Shown: positions 31,216 through 43,871, counted from the first letter of the stretch. The stretch is 64,000 nucleotides of DNA from Actinernus sp. WN-2022 (GCA_030867875.1 JAOWCC010000916.1:310001-374000), one strand, 5' to 3'. Notes: a model not told the origin generated them from the letters alone. Translations and numbers: made by a program.

Positions 31216-31500
31216 TCAAAATGTCCAAAATCGACTCCCGAGGTGAAGTTTACATCGATATCCGCCATTTTGTTTTGTTTGCCGCTGTACGAAACGACAG
31301 TAGACAAGAAAATACATATTTGTACGCTCCCTACCCCGGCCAGGTTCATTCTGTTTACCAGTTGCTAGGTGTGCCCTTGTGATGCAGTTGACAATAGCCA
31401 TGGGCATGCACCGACTTAGGCTCGGTTTCAGCCGTTGGGGTGTCGTTTCTCCAAAGCCTCCCCCCACTAACGGCTGGGCGCGCGGTCAACACACCGTGTC
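31216..31500 (-). repeat. Dispersed repeat, inverted relative to 51480-51565
   Basis: The reverse strand contains GGGGTAGGG...AATATGTATTTTCTTG..TACTG..GTTT.GTACAGCGG..AAA.AAAATGGCGGA, closely resembling 51482-51556 on the + strand. The right part (31415-31480) also resembles, inverted, 34765-34850 (ACGGCTGGGCGCGCG and GGCTCGGTTT..AGCCGT). Unknown repeat family. Confidence 0.5.
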
Positions 31501-31659
31501 CGTGACGTCATCTGATTAACTTCAATATTATTTATTTATTTGCGTGTAGCGTAGGTTCGATTCCGCGTAAACTTTCAAAACACATTGGAATTCTTTAAAC
31601 TAAAACTCCAAGTGTGAAATTAATTCGACGTAGGTAAAGGTTTTATTTAATACCTGTTA

Positions 31660-32290
31660 TTATTAGCTCTCATGTTCACAGTCCAAGTTTTCAAGGAAAG
31701 CCCGGCTGTTGAGACACTCTCGCTGACAGAAATTTATACAGGGATAAAAATTAAGTTCAGATGTTATCTCGGAACTCTGAGCTAGAGTCGAGTATTCCCG
31801 CTTAGTACTTGTGTAGAGTATGTCTTGGAGACATAAATTGTACAAACTTAGTACAAAGGACTTGAAGAATTGTAAAACTCATTTGATGCAGCGAGTTAAA
31901 CGCGTAAACATGGCCTGCGTCAGACGTGATTTCCTCTCTTCTATAAACTCTTTTAATATGGAGTCGTCAGTCTTTTCTTCGCCGATAAAGGCAGCAATAA
32001 TTTTCTTTGAAGTAAGAATAGCCGGGCTACCTTGGTCTTGCATCGGTAAGGTTAAATTACTCAACATTACGAGCTGCGACCTTTGAGCTGACGGTTTCCC
32101 AAGTGACTTCCAGAGCCAGTGCGTTTACTGACAAAGTGTCTTCACCCGAAAACTAACTCTCTTACTGCTTCTTTGTGTGAATCCTTGAATTCTTCGAAAC
32201 CAAACTTTTCCAGAGCAAATTTAAACGCATTTTCGAACAGCAATCGAAAGTCTTTGGTCCGGCTTTCAAAAGTTTACAATGTAAATTATG
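31660..32290 (-). pseudogene. Possible RecQ-like helicase remnant plus unknown frames
   Basis: Minus-strand frame at about 32135-32285 reads DFRLLFENAFKFALEKFGFEEFKDSHKEAV..LV, resembling the start of multicopy cnidarian RecQ-like helicases (FGFEEF.D.QKEAV). It is followed in a broken frame by VSKRTGSG, similar to a Walker A. The adjacent frames 31879-32067 and 31663-31845 (-) are open but unrecognised. Weak call. Confidence 0.3.
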
Positions 32291-32309
32291 CAAATCAATT
32301 TAGCGACAG

Positions 32310-34733
32310 GATTTGAGTCAAGATCAAGATCAAGATCAACTTTATTTAAAACACACGCAGCACCCTCACAACTAGAAGCTGATTTCCAGAAGGGGCGTGC
32401 ACTACTCGTATAAATAAAATAATGTTCTAAGCTAAAAACTAACCGAATACATGTCAATCTATGATAAATACTACTATAAATACTACTATAAACTGCTAAC
32501 TACTATATTTAGATACCCCTGCATATAATTACGCTAATAGGCCGGGGGAAATCTTTGAGCGAAACTGGGCTAATGACTCAGAGGTTCTTAATTCTATAGG
32601 TAATTCATTCCATATTTTGGCTCCATTGTAACTAAGGCTCTTTTTTAGGAATTCAGTTTTAGGAAGAGGAACGGAAACTTTTTTACGTGTATTCCGCAGG
32701 TCGTAGTTGCAATTGACTGCATACGAGTCATTGAAGATGCTAGAGAGCCGTTGAGGTGCCAAATTGTTGATTATTTTGAACATGAGTCCAGCCTTAATTT
32801 TAGCTCTCCGCTCCTCAAGTGTGATCCAACCCAATGAGCGGAGAGCTATTTCAGATTGCCCAGCTTCGTTCGGGCGTTTCATAATCACCCTAGCGCACCT
32901 GTTTTGAAGTTTCTGCAGACGCTGTGATAGTATGCTTCCCAATGTGTCCCACACCTCGCAACAATAGTCGAAGTGGGGTTGCACAAGGGCATTATAAACG
33001 CATACTAGCGTATCACGGTCTACAAATTCCCTGAGCTTTTTTATTGCCCCAATTCCCGATGAGACTTTCTTGGCTATGTCATCGATGTGTTTTTCCCATG
33101 TTAGAAATTCGTCTATGCGTACACCGAGTATCTTGCAATTATTGACTCGTTTGACTGGGTCAACGCCAATAAGAACATTAGGTTCTGCGGCAAGATTTTG
33201 TATTTTGGGTCTTGATCCAATCAAGGTGTACTCTGTTTTGGCTATATTCAGGCTTAATTTGTTAGCTGATAGCCATTTTTTAACATTACTAAGGTCATAA
33301 TTCAGGACCACTTCAGCTTCACTAACTGACCTGCCAACAGCCGTTAGGCTCGTATCATCTGCAAACAACCTAGGGGTTGTATGCTCGAGACAGTTTGGCA
33401 AATCATTAATATATAGTATGAACAGAAGTGGACCGAGAATTGACCCTTGAGGGATTCCACAGGTTACTTTTCTATGACCAGATAGCTTGCCGTTAACCTG
33501 GCAAGTTTGCTCTCTATTGTTTAAATAAGATTTCATAAGGCCTAAGGCATGTCCTTTGATACCGTAAGCCATGAGTTTATCCAAGAGGATCTCATGATTT
33601 ACGGTATCAAACGCCTTTTTTAGATCAAGAAAGATTACAAGGTTGTAAAGGCCTCGATCCATGTTGATATACCATTCATTAGTACAGTCCAGCAACGCAG
33701 ACGCAGTAGAATGGAACCGTCGGAATCCGAATTGATGTTCAGACAATAGATCCTGCGCAGTTATATATTCCATTAATTGCTCATATAAGATTTTTTCATA
33801 TATTTTGCTTATTACTGGAAGTATTGAGATTGGCCTATAATTATCAAGCATATTTCGAGGGCCTTTTTTGTGGAGTGGAATCACCCTAGCTAACTAACAG
33901 TTTGTGATATTATGGATTTGTTGAAAATTTTCATGAGTGGTTGTGAAATTACTGGGGCTGCTAATCGGAGTACTTTAGCCGAAATTTTATCCATTCCAGT
34001 GGCTTTGGATACAGATAGGGAATTAAGCAGCTTGGAAACTTTAGACGTACCAATGGTTCTAAAATAAAACTCGCTTTTAACTTCTTTAATGAAATCTTTA
34101 TGATTAGAACCATTGGTGTCTATAGTTTCAGCAAGCTTTGGGCCTATATTCGTAAAATATTCATTAAAATGTTCAGCTATATCCTCTGACGATATAACAG
34201 AACGGTCTCCCAATTTAACCTCATTAATTGAACTATCTTGCTGTTTTCGCCCAAGAATATCATTTATAGTTTTCCAGGCCCTTTTTGGATCATCCCTCTG
34301 TTTTTCTATTTGTGTAGCATAATATTCGACTTTGGCTTTACGTAGTGCAATGTTGACACTATTTCGGGAAGACTTGTAAAGTGCCCAATCGCCTTCGTTG
34401 TTTCTTATAATTGCTATACGTTTTAGACGATCTCTTTCAAACATTTTTTCCCTGATATCCTTTGTTATCCAGGGAAGATTCGATTGATTTCGTACTCTTT
34501 TTGATTTGACTGGGGCGTGTCTGTCGAGCACTTCAAGAAACAATGCCTTCCATTGTGCCCACATTGCATCTACATTTTCTTCTCTATCAACTAGTTCCCA
34601 GGGTTTGCCATATAAGTCCGCCAGGAATCTTTCACTGTTAAAGCTTTTGAAATTACGGAATTCTATTTTCTTCATTGTATTAACTTTTGGGGTGGAATTA
34701 ATCTTGCGTATCGCATAAATTAAGCTATGATCG
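32310..34733 (-). mobile_element. LINE (CR1/Jockey-type) fragment, 5'-truncated
   Basis: Minus strand. The end of an endonuclease domain (FSDHSLIYAIRK near 34700) is followed by linker and RT. Frame 33890-34675 carries the pre-RT part (NLPWITKDIREKMFERDRLKR, LRKAKVEYYATQI, SVSKATGMDKISAKVLRLAAP). Frame 32529-33884 carries RT: NYRPISILPVISKIYEKIL, FGFRRFHSTASAL, FLDLKKAFDTVNHEIL, GIPQGSILGPLLFILYINDLP, LFADDTSL (catalytic), LSANKLSLNIAKTEY, ILGVRIDEFLTWEKH and the terminal AKIWNELP. One small deletion near 33887 breaks the two frames. The 3' end carries AATAAA-like sequence and a short GATCTT tail near 32310-32335. Among the least decayed retroelements in the window. Confidence 0.92.
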
Positions 34734-34764
34734 CTAAAGTTTGTGATTGGCTAAAACCCGACAA

Positions 34765-34850
34765 TGTCTCAGCTCGCGCGCCCAGCCGTGAGTAGGGAGA
34801 GGATCGCGGGCTCACCGAAACCCCCACGGCTGGAAACCGAGCCTAGCTCC
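34765..34850. repeat. Palindromic repeat, inverted partner of 31415-31480
   Basis: CGCGCGCCCAGCCGTGAGTAGGG and CCCCCACGGCTGGAAACCGAGCC form a local hairpin. The whole block is inverted with respect to 31415-31480. It borders the 5' truncation of the LINE. Confidence 0.6.
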
Positions 34851-34899
34851 GACTTTGCTTCCGTTTATTTATAGAATATAGGCTTATAGTTCGTAAATA

Positions 34900-35400
34900 T
34901 GCCGCCGATTGAAAAGAAACTGGATGTTGAAGAGAGAAAAAAACTAGCTAAAGCAAAAGAGGGAAAAAAGTTCGAAGTCTAGAGGCATAGTGGTTGGTGG
35001 AAGAAAGAGATTCGTCCTTCCTGCACGCCAGACAGAAGAGCCCATACCAAAGAGAGATTCGTAACCCCAGGGAAGACATTTTGAGTTTACCGTACAAAGA
35101 AAAGTGTGGAAGCCGTTCTTGTGTCAAAGAACCTCACAGACTGCTTTCCTGATCAATCGGCTAGTTCAGCAGAAGACAACACGGATGAAGATCCTAATTT
35201 TAGTCTAACTTATGAGTCTGATTGTGAAGTAAAGTCGCTGACTAGAGAGTACATCTACAGTCGATGAAGTCGATAAACAAATGCAAGGAAACCTGGAAAT
35301 TGAGCATAAGATGTTTGTGTGCGAGTCTTCACAACTGGTCGACTTCGTTCAGCAAATAAATCACACTTCTAAGTGCTCTATGCCGGATTGTAACGGTTGA
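34900..35400 (+). pseudogene. Unrecognised gene fragment with stops
   Basis: MPPIEKKLDVEERKKLAKAKEGKK (34901-34973), then broken frames rich in D/E/S (SSAEDNTDEDPNFSLTYESD) and ESSQLVDFVQQINHTSKCSMP near 35320-35390. It reads like the 5' part of a multicopy transposon-associated gene. Several in-frame stops. Family not identified. Confidence 0.35.
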
Positions 35401-36100
35401 TTCTGAAGTTTGATGTTTCATTCATAATTATTATGATCACTCTAAACGGCCAGTATTCGTGTTTGTTTAATACGCGCTGTTTCCTGTTTCACAGCATGTT
35501 ACCTGTTAGGAATTGTGCTTATGTTAAACTCTCAATCTAAACCAAATGACACTATATTTTTTTATTGTAACCGGGCTTGGTTCATAACGTATTGACTTTG
35601 TAGATGGCCGTAAATTTGTCATTTTTAGATACATGTCATGTTATACGCCATATACCATACAGACGTGAAGATAACGTGGATCTCAAATTTCAGACTTCCT
35701 TGGAAACGAAATGTAGCCAGTTATATCCGGTTCCGGTTAAACCAGCGATTTTTAACCCACCGTTACGCTGCTTTGAAAAAGGAAAACTCGGGGAAAAGCT
35801 ATTTCTCAAAATTAGGTAACTTATTCACATATTCTGTTAAATATAAAATGTTTCTAATTTGGTCAAATTTTGCCAGTGCAGATACCTTAAAATGTCACCA
35901 CAACTTCACACACCGAAAGTTGTTGGACCAAGAACACACTAAAAGCCACATTGTTTTGATATCTGTTTTATTTTCTGTCAACAAAAACATAATTATTACT
36001 TTCTTTAATCTATACATTGAGTCAAGAAAACCAGTCATTTGTAAAAACATTACTAGATTCAACCAGGGAGGTGGGTTTCAAACAAAATTTCGAAAAGATT
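35401..36100. other. Non-coding
   Basis: AT-rich. The open frames at 35604-36105 show no recognisable domain. Confidence 0.35.
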
Positions 36101-36938
36101 ATTAGAATTCGCATGCAGGGCATGTGGCTTTGCACAACTAATTTTCACAGCACTGCCGAAGTCTATTATAACCGGGTTGTAATCTCCGGTTTCACCCTCC
36201 ATAACAACATTGTTAGCTTTCAAGTCGTTGTGGACAAGGACTTTATAACGTCGCAGTCCAATCTACTTATGACAGGCTTCAATTTGGTGGCCTTGTACAT
36301 GGTTAAGTTCGATTCATCGTCTCCGTGAAATAGCGTCACAAGTAATACAGGGTTTGATTCACTGCATACACAAAATAAAAATGGCAGTCCTCGGTGATCA
36401 CACAGAGCATGCAAAACCTCCGGTTCCCTCCTGACAGCCTTACGCAACAAGTCTAGGTCTTTTTTTTACCATCACTGTCTAGCTCTTTGATTGCAACCGG
36501 AAACTTCTTATTTTGATGTTCCAACAAAATAAGTTCCAAATGTACCACTACCAATATTATTAATTCCCTTATGACGGTGCAGCAATTCCAGTTCCAGGTC
36601 CAATTCCAGCACAGACTCGCTCCTTGGCCTCTTAATTTCAATTGTTCTCCTTTCTTCCTCAAGTACGAGTTTTCTAGTTCATAGTGCTTGCTGACTTGTC
36701 CGCAAACTGTAATTGACTTTGGTGCAATGCTGTCTGAACCATTTGCTGGCCTCTAGACTTGCAAGCTGGAATAGATTTTGAGCTTTTGGGCTCGGGTTGT
36801 GACTTGAGTCAAAACATCATTTTTTGTAACCAGAAAACTTTGCTCAGATTCTTTCGGTTTCACAGGAGCTCTTTCACTGTTTAGTGTTGTCTTAGCTCTG
36901 TCTTCAGCCTTACTACTGTTATATGAGTGAAAACTCAT
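36100..36938 (-). pseudogene. Protein kinase-like pseudogene A
   Basis: Minus strand, broken frames in kinase order: a charged N-terminal stretch (36753-36938), Gly loop INNIGSGTFGTYF (about 36540-36575), FPVAIKELD (the VAIK Lys, about 36490), REPEVLHALCDHRGLPFLFCVCS (36360-36440), then HNDLKANNVV (HRD-type loop, about 36220) and NPVIIDFGSAV (DFG box, about 36165). At least two frameshifts and no activation segment or C-lobe downstream. It looks like the same expanded kinase family as the fragment at 48580-48990. Substrate unknown. Confidence 0.65.
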
Positions 36939-37649
36939 TCTGCCACTTCAAAACAGTCTTCTTGTAAGCTGTATTCTCTTTCAATCCTGGGCCATTCTTT
37001 ATGTTCGGCTTTCCATGAATTGCTGCTATTTTCTTTGGGGGCTCTTCGCTACCCGCTGCCGAAGAATTGACCCTTTCCCCTCGAAAAAAGTAGATATTTT
37101 CTGCATGATTTACACATCACTGACCACATGGAATATTTGCGCATCTGAACAATTGTAGGGATTATATTTTGAACCTTGCTTTGCAAAAACGTTTTCCCTC
37201 TGGCCAATTGGACGTTTCCAAAATATTGTGTTATATATTCAGCTTTTCTTTCTAGTACACAAATTAACTTATTTGTTTAGGTATTTGCCTACGATTTCAA
37301 GTAATGCTTCAAGCAGAGTCGCCAAATACAGTTTTCTCCATCTTAAAGCAACGATTCCAAGAAGGTAATAATTATATCAATTGCAATTGTAATCTGTTCA
37401 GTTTAACCTTGGGTTAGCAATGTAACCAGAGGTAGCCAGTTGTTTCCTGAGCTACACATGCGATACTTGTTTTTTTTGTTTAGAATTGATGGGCGTAGAA
37501 TTTCCCAATGGTTTGAATTGAGCTTGCAAAGGGAATACTTTCTTTACAAGGGAATAGGACATATTTGGTGGGAAGAAAATTGGACAGAGATTTCTAGAGG
37601 GTTCAGCCACATTTGATTACGGATCTTTATTAATATTTCTGACCAGGGA

Positions 37650-37860
37650 GAAGCACATCCTCTTCGGTTGCAATCGCGATGCCTAGGGTGATTCTGTTGC
37701 CATTATTTTCACACGAACATATACATGTTTCTCGAAATTCAGTACAAAGTGTTTCAGTTAAGTTTATAAGGCAATCTAGTCGACTCAGCTGCTTGTAGCA
37801 CTTTTGGCAAACACAAACATCTGACTCTTCATACTTTGTTCGATCAACATTTACCGCTTG
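37650..37860 (-). pseudogene. Possible Cys-rich exon
   Basis: Minus-strand open segment ESDVCVCQKCYKQLSRLDCL..., ..RETCICSCENN, with a CxC..C and CxCxC pattern like the zinc-binding N-terminal exons of multicopy cnidarian genes. No splice sites settled. Confidence 0.3.
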
Positions 37861-38779
37861 CCGAATCTCTCCGTCCTTCCTTTACAATGAGAGTTTTGCA
37901 AAGAAAACATTCATTTCCATCAATTACTAACTTTTACTACCACAAATACTACTTATTGTCACTGCTGCATTAAGAAATACAAACGTTTAACATTTTAACA
38001 CTCTTTACAGAAGTCAGTGGCATGGGACACCCTAACCACCTGGAAGCCAAAGAGGGCGTTTTTGTGGTAACAAGAAAAGAAGGGCCGTGCACTGCCATTG
38101 CAATGCCTGGTGAAGTGACTGACATAAGAGAAGATGGTCTAAGAACTCTACTAGACTTCGACCTAGTGGCATTCCCAACAGTTTTGAAATGGGTGCAAAA
38201 GTGTTCGATTTATAAGAAAACATGTTTTTAACGGCTTCAAAAACACTTTAAGAATGCGATAAAAGAAAGACGCACATCTCAAGGGAATGACATAAAGGAA
38301 ATAATTTTCAGTAGGATGAAATTCTATAACATTTCATCCTTAGGGGCTGCTCGTTTATTATATGTGCAGTTTTGGCTCGGTTGCAAAAGTTGTGTGTCTG
38401 AACTCCTCCCCCTATTCAAACCAACACTTGTCAATTTGACCCTCCACGCCAATTTGCAACGCATGAAAATGCCCCCCATCCCTAGATGAAATTAGGATTT
38501 TTTTGGCCGCTCCAGAAGGAAATAAATGAAAAATGACCCCCCAGTATAACTTCAATATTACCAAGGAATTTGATTGAGGAAACCTGGCCAATGTTTTGAG
38601 AATCAATACAAACCATAGCATAAGCATAAATGTCAATACTTTTCTATGTTCTATATAATTCCAGTTATGTTTTTGTCACAGCATATTTATAAGTATATCG
38701 GCATTGGTTGTTGAAAGCTTTCACATTGTTCTTATGTGAATGATAAACATGTGATTTATATTATTGTGTTTTTACACTT

Positions 38780-39480
38780 CATAGCTATCGTTGGAGATCC
38801 TAAGTATGGTGTGCGGGTGCCTGAAAAGGATAGAGAAACTTTCAGCTTCAGAAGCTGCGCTGGCCCTTAATCTCCTTGACAACCTTGTTGCTAATGAGAT
38901 TCAAGCCATCTCCAACATAACAGGGCTGAATGGAAAACAGAAGTTAGAACCACTAGAAGTATGAAACCATTATTATACAGGGGGTAAAATAATTAAGTAT
39001 TACATTCCTACAGCCTGCTATATACCAGCCATGTTTTTTCACTCTAATGTCTGCTAAACTGAGCCACTAATTAGTTTCCAATATGCAAAGTGCTGACACA
39101 AGCGCCATGTCTAGTTTTCATCCAATCAGAGCCTTTGTTTCATTTGAGACACCCCAACCTTCCAGATATGTATATGTATACCTTCGTTAAAACCAACTTT
39201 ATAATAATTATTGTATGAAATGAATTACCAGTGCACAATGATATTAACTGGTATAATCTATTTGTAAGATGTGTATAGATTCATTCCTTTCATGTGTATA
39301 AATGCATTCCTTTCATTCTTATTAACAGCGCATATCAGGAGAGTGTACAAACAGAATGAAAAGCAATATGATGAAACATGGGGCGGGAAGAAGGGAATTA
39401 GGCAAAATATTGCTGACAAATGTCGTAATGCTGGCCGGAAGTCTATACCAGTAACGGCCACAACAAAATCATCTTAAGCT
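38780..39480 (+). pseudogene. Possible exons of unknown gene
   Basis: Segments ILSMVCGCLKRIEKLSASEA..LLDNLVANEIQAISNIT (about 38790-38960) and RVYKQNEKQYDETWGGKKG (39340-39410) look coding-like but match no family I can name. The intervening DNA is AT-rich. Confidence 0.25.
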
Positions 39481-39902
39481 GAGTCCATAAACCATATTAT
39501 TTTAATTTGTACAATAGCATATATGACAGATGCGTATTTGAATAGCAGTTTCAGCGGTATTGATCCACACGCCTCACTTGAATGTAATGAAGTGCAATTT
39601 AAACTTTACCCAAATATTAGTCGTGCTTGTTTAATAGGGTATTGGTGTTATGCAAGAATGATGGTTTGAATATTGCTTCATTACAACGAAGTGAGGCATT
39701 TATTTTATTTATTTATTTATGACAACTGGTCCGGAAGAAGAAACAACATGACTTGAAGTCCCCTTACAAGGTTTGCCTACACGCGTGCAACCACTAATGA
39801 GTCAACGATGGTGGAAAATGTAGCAAAAAATATATGTGAAATATAATATACACAAATAGTGAAAGAATGAATGAAAACGATTAGGGCTAAAGAATTAAGC
39901 TA

Positions 39903-40301
39903 CAGTAGAACCCCCATTAACTCAAACTCGGTTAACTCGAACTCCCCGCTATATCGAACTGAAACTCATTTCCCCTGGTTTTGTCCCTGTTTTTACAGTC
40001 ATTTACTATCGGCTAACTCGAACCAGGATTACTCAAACTCCCTGCTAACTCGAACTAATTTTAATTTCCCTTGGCTAAAATTTGCCACGTTAACTCTAAC
40101 TTTATTTCTAGAACACCATTCGGGAAGCTTAAGAGTGTCAGAACATAGCTGATTCACTTTTCGGAATATTGGATCTTTATTGATACAGCAATTCAAGCCC
40201 ATTTTTACCAAAATAGTTCAAAATAACTTGTGAATTTATGAATGAATAACTCGAACCCTCGCCAACTCAAACTATTTTTGGTTTCCCTTGGGGTTCTACT
40301 T
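39903..40301. mobile_element. ~399-bp pogo/Tigger-type MITE
   Basis: Starts TA|CAGTAGAACCCC and ends GGGGTTCTACTT|TA, i.e. TA target duplication (39901-39902, 40302-40303) and CAG-type tips typical of pogo-like Tc1/mariner elements. The interior is a series of degenerate AACTCGAAC units. No coding. Confidence 0.8.
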
Positions 40302-40303
40302 TA

Positions 40304-40904
40304 TATACCATCTATTAAATTAATCTATTAGAGTGTAAAACCTAGAATAACTTCTAGTGATAAGAGGGGGGTAATGCAAGCTCTTACCGAAGCATATAAG
40401 ATCAGCAGCTGAAACTGCTGTTCCTTAATTGACGCAACTGTTATAATATCTCCTATTGAAGAAGCTTGTACGCCTGCTTGTCACTTCTTTATAATTTATA
40501 TGAAATGGATAAGATATGCTAGAAATTGAAGTTTGTTGGATATCCCATGTAGCAGGATTGCTATGCACCGTCTATGAATCCTTGGATCCTTGTAGCTGGA
40601 CTATCCGTTGGCATTAGACATTGGACGTTTATTACAAGTCGGAGGTGAATGTGAAATCATATCCACTGTTTGTTTAGCCAATCAGAGTGCACGAAAAGCA
40701 CTATTCACTGGTGTGGTATTATACATGTACTAATATATATATATATATAAAGTATGTATATAATGTCCAAATGTCTTCAGGCCAACAGCTAGTCCAGCCA
40801 AGAGGATCAATAAAATTGATTCCAAGTTCTTGTCCACAGTAATTGTTATAAAAATCGAATAGAAAAATGTGAACGAGAGCAACTCAGGACTGTTATTAAA
40901 AAAT
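40304..40904. other. Non-coding with TA microsatellite
   Basis: No gene seen; (TA)n at 40731-40748. Confidence 0.4.
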
Positions 40905-40907
40905 TAC

Positions 40908-40938
40908 TAAACGTTTCGGCCTTCGGCCTTCATCAGTT
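40908..40938 (-). ncRNA. Hammerhead-like motif, degenerate (Penelope tail)
   Basis: On the minus strand: CTGATGA (40936-40930), helix II GGCC-GAA-GGCC, GAAACGT (40917-40911). Same core order as the motif at 29981. The expected cleavage base would be T and helix I pairing is poor, so activity is doubtful. It likely marks the tail of a Penelope-like repeat. Confidence 0.35.
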
Positions 40939-40944
40939 AAAAAG

Positions 40945-41215
40945 AATATATCCCAGGTGGGATCCCAGTTGTGATGGCGGGTTCCCAGGTGGGATGGGAC
41001 AATGCTGGGTTTTAGAGGCGGGATAGTTGGGATCCTGCCAATCCCAGCTGAGATGGTGGGATACAGCATCTGCATGAGATGGCAGAATCCCAGGTGGGAT
41101 ATGTCTAATAATCCCGGGCCGGATGGCGTGATACAGAGTGGGATGGCAGGATCCCAGGTGGGATGGTGGGATTTTCTGAAGCGGGATGTCTAATAATCCC
41201 GGCTGGGATCCCAAG
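40945..41215 (+). repeat. GGGATCCCAGGTGGGATGG-type degenerate minisatellite
   Basis: About ten irregular repeats of words such as GATCCCAGGTGGGATGG and GGGATnnCnAATAATCCCGG, many self-complementary (GGGATCCC). The reading frames across it are artefacts. Confidence 0.7.
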
Positions 41216-41547
41216 TGCAATTTTACATGGGTACAACGAGAGCGACTGAAACACATACAGTAAAAACCCGCAAGTAAGAACCTGAAAATTAAGAACCTGT
41301 TAGCCTAAAATTTGTCATTTAGAACAAGAACCTATTTAGCCTAGAAAATGAAAAACAGGTTCTTATTTTCTAAAATCATATTAGTGATCAAGAATCCTGT
41401 TTGGAGAAATAGGAGCTTGCCATTGCTGTGCAAATAAAAGTGCAAATTTATTGATGTAATAAAAAAAAAAAAGTGCAAGAGGTTAATATTTTTGTATAGC
41501 ATTTTTAAAAACTGTACAGCAATAAAACACAGCAATAAATCAGCATA

Positions 41548-41939
41548 TTATGCAGTCTGAGGTATACAGTTATCTCGACCCAGATCTTTGTTGTTAAGCT
41601 TCTTCACTAGTCTCTTCAGATACTGCTGATTTCCAATCAGCTTGTAATCCACAGGAATTTCAAGTCCTTCCCCTTGACCCGCATTGTAACGATGTCCAAT
41701 ACACTCTACCTCAACTTCTCCATACTCACGAATAAATTTGAAGAACAGCTTTGAAAACTCAATAGGAACATGACCCACAATTTGGCCAGATTCATGTTTC
41801 ACTGCAACAGCATATTTGTCGTGGTCATTGTTCTCCTCCATTTCACACATCATGAGATCTCCGACACAAACAGTATGCATGGTAACCACGAACGCTTGAC
41901 TCCACAAAAACCTCATACTCTCCAGACATGATCAATTTC
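41548..41939 (-). pseudogene. HIRAN-like passenger gene, frameshifted
   Basis: Minus strand. The start ATG at 41939 gives MSGEYEVFVESSVRGYHAY; after a small indel near 41870 the frame continues VGDLMMCEMEENNDHDKYAVAVKHESGQIVGHVPIEFSKLFFKFI...EVECIGHRYNAGQGEGLEIPVDYKLIGNQQYLKRLVKKL. The pattern 'GD.L.C..E..N.HD..AVAV...G.IVGH.P' is that of the HIRAN-like domain in many cnidarian and transposon-associated proteins. HIRAN domains bind 3' DNA ends (family knowledge), which could suit a transposition co-factor; that is inference. About 125 aa, single domain. Confidence 0.65.
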
Positions 41940-42205
41940 TAGCTTGTAGGCGAATTGAGGACAACTTAAAGGAAAGAAAACAATCGAAAGTTACATGTTT
42001 TGAAACAACTTTCTCGGCACGCGTTTGCAAAAGATGTTGTGATTTGTGACACCCTGGTCAATTGTATTGAGTTACAAGAAACGTCATTTCCTGTACAGCA
42101 CAACAGGAAATGATCTGTGCAAACACCACGTATCAAACACGTGAATTTGACAGCTCCTTGCCCGACTTGGTTGTGTTGTGATCTATACTTTCCCCAGCTG
42201 ATGAA

Positions 42206-43871
42206 ATGAATCACACTTTATTCCACTTTGGTTTTAAGAAGGAGGTAGAAACAAAAAGTGGTAGACTCTTCGATGTTTCTGCAGGGCTGTCAAAGACTAT
42301 TCAGTTGCCTGATAAGCCAGTAAAGTGTGACTTTTGCAATAATTCGTACGCTGGTAAGAAATACCTCGATACTCATGTGCGATTCAAGCATCCATCTCAG
42401 TACTCAAAGTTCAGCCAAAGCAGTTCAGGAACTACGATTTTATCGAAAGATATTGACAAAAGTGCCAGTCAAACTGCTCATCAGCAAGTTGCGGACAAGA
42501 GGCAAGAAACATGCGATTTGACGGAGCTAGAGGAAATTGATTCTGGCAACAACAAAACTAACAACCGACGAGGGGCAGATCAGAGGAAATCTTACACCAT
42601 GGATTTCAAAATAAAAACTCTCGATCTTCTAGATGCCATGAAAGAGCTTAAGACCAAAAAGCTCTGGAAAAAGGTTGCAGAAAGAAGAGGAATTAGCAAG
42701 TCACTAGTTGTCAAATGGAACAAGGACCGAATAAAGATCCGAGGACAGCTAGCTCTCAACAAGACAAAGAAGAACAAAGGCGCAGCAAGATCTACAAGAC
42801 AAAGAAGACAACTCGTGTCCGGTAAAGTCAAAGGCGAGAAGTTTCCACTAGCAGCTCAACGTGTTGTTGTAGAGTTCAAGCTCCTAAGAGCAAAAGGGTG
42901 TAAGATTTCTAAGCTTTGGCTAAAAAAGAAAATGAAGGAAAAGGTTGAAGCATGTTATGGAAAAGAGGAAGCCGAGAAATTTAAAGCGAGCAACAACTGG
43001 TTCCAAAGGTTCAAGAAGCGCCATAACATTGCATTCAGTAGAAGGTCTAACAAAAAAAAGAGCTCAGCAAGTGATGGGAGGGAGACAATTCAACGTTTCC
43101 ATAGGAACCTAAGGAAGGCCCTGAAAACAAGAAGACGACGAAATAATGCTGGGTTGGATAGCAAACGTGGACGCTGGTTACCACAGAACAGATATAATAT
43201 CGATCAAGTGCCCCTCCCATTTGTTATTGATCAGGATAAAACGTATGAAGTCAAAGGGAGTGAGCAGGTGTGGGTTTCCCAGCCCTCAAGTGGCTTGGAC
43301 AAGAGGCAAGCTACGTTGCAGCTGTGTATTCGTGCCGAAGGAGAACAGAATGTCAAGCCTGCCATTGTTTTCAGGGGTAAAGGGAATGTACGTGCTGATG
43401 AGAAAGCAGAGTATGATGAGGGAGTTGATGTTTATTTTCAAAGCTGTGCATGGATGGACAGTGAAGTAAACATGCAATGGGTAGCAAAAACACTTGTTCC
43501 AGGTGTTAGTGAGTCTGTGGAAGAGAAAGTGATTTTTGCAGATAATGTAACATTTCAGCAGGATAAGCAGTTTCATGATGCATGTAGACATGAGCTGAAT
43601 GCTATTGTTTACCTACTGCCTGCAAACCATACTGATAAGATCCAACCTATAGATGCTGGGTTTGGTAAAATGTATAAGACAAAAAACGGAGAGGAGATGG
43701 ACAAGTGGCTTGAGAAGGAGGATCCTCATGACAAAGTGGGCTGGTGCCGCTTGGAGGGAACTGGTCAAGGATCAGACTTTCATTAAGAAACTTTTTCAGA
43801 AGACAGAATGCCTAATTACCATTGATGGGACTGATGATGATATGGTCAGACCACAAGGACTTGATGACTAA
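42206..43871 (+). pseudogene. pogo-like DDE transposase, one frameshift
   Basis: N-terminal C2H2 finger (CDFCNNSYAGKKYLDTHVRFKH, about residues 35-57), basic linker, HTH DNA-binding region (KTLDLLDAMKELKTKK..AERRGISKSLVVKWNKDR and NWFQRFKKRHNI), then the DDE core: Asp333 (YNIDQVPLPF), Asp446 (FADNVTFQ) and Asp483 (QPIDAGFGKMY), DDD with 36 residues between the last two. The first frame ends at 43786. The conserved continuation (RRILMTKWAGAAWRELVKDQTFIKKLF...DDDMVRPQGLDDY) is in another frame (to 43871), so one indel lies near 43722. All three catalytic Asp are kept, so it is recently dead or a one-base assembly error. Confidence 0.85.

Noticed and set aside
40933..41256. 107-aa Pro/His/Gly-rich minus-strand frame
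   Set aside because: Product of the GGGATCCCAGGTGGGATGG minisatellite, not a gene.
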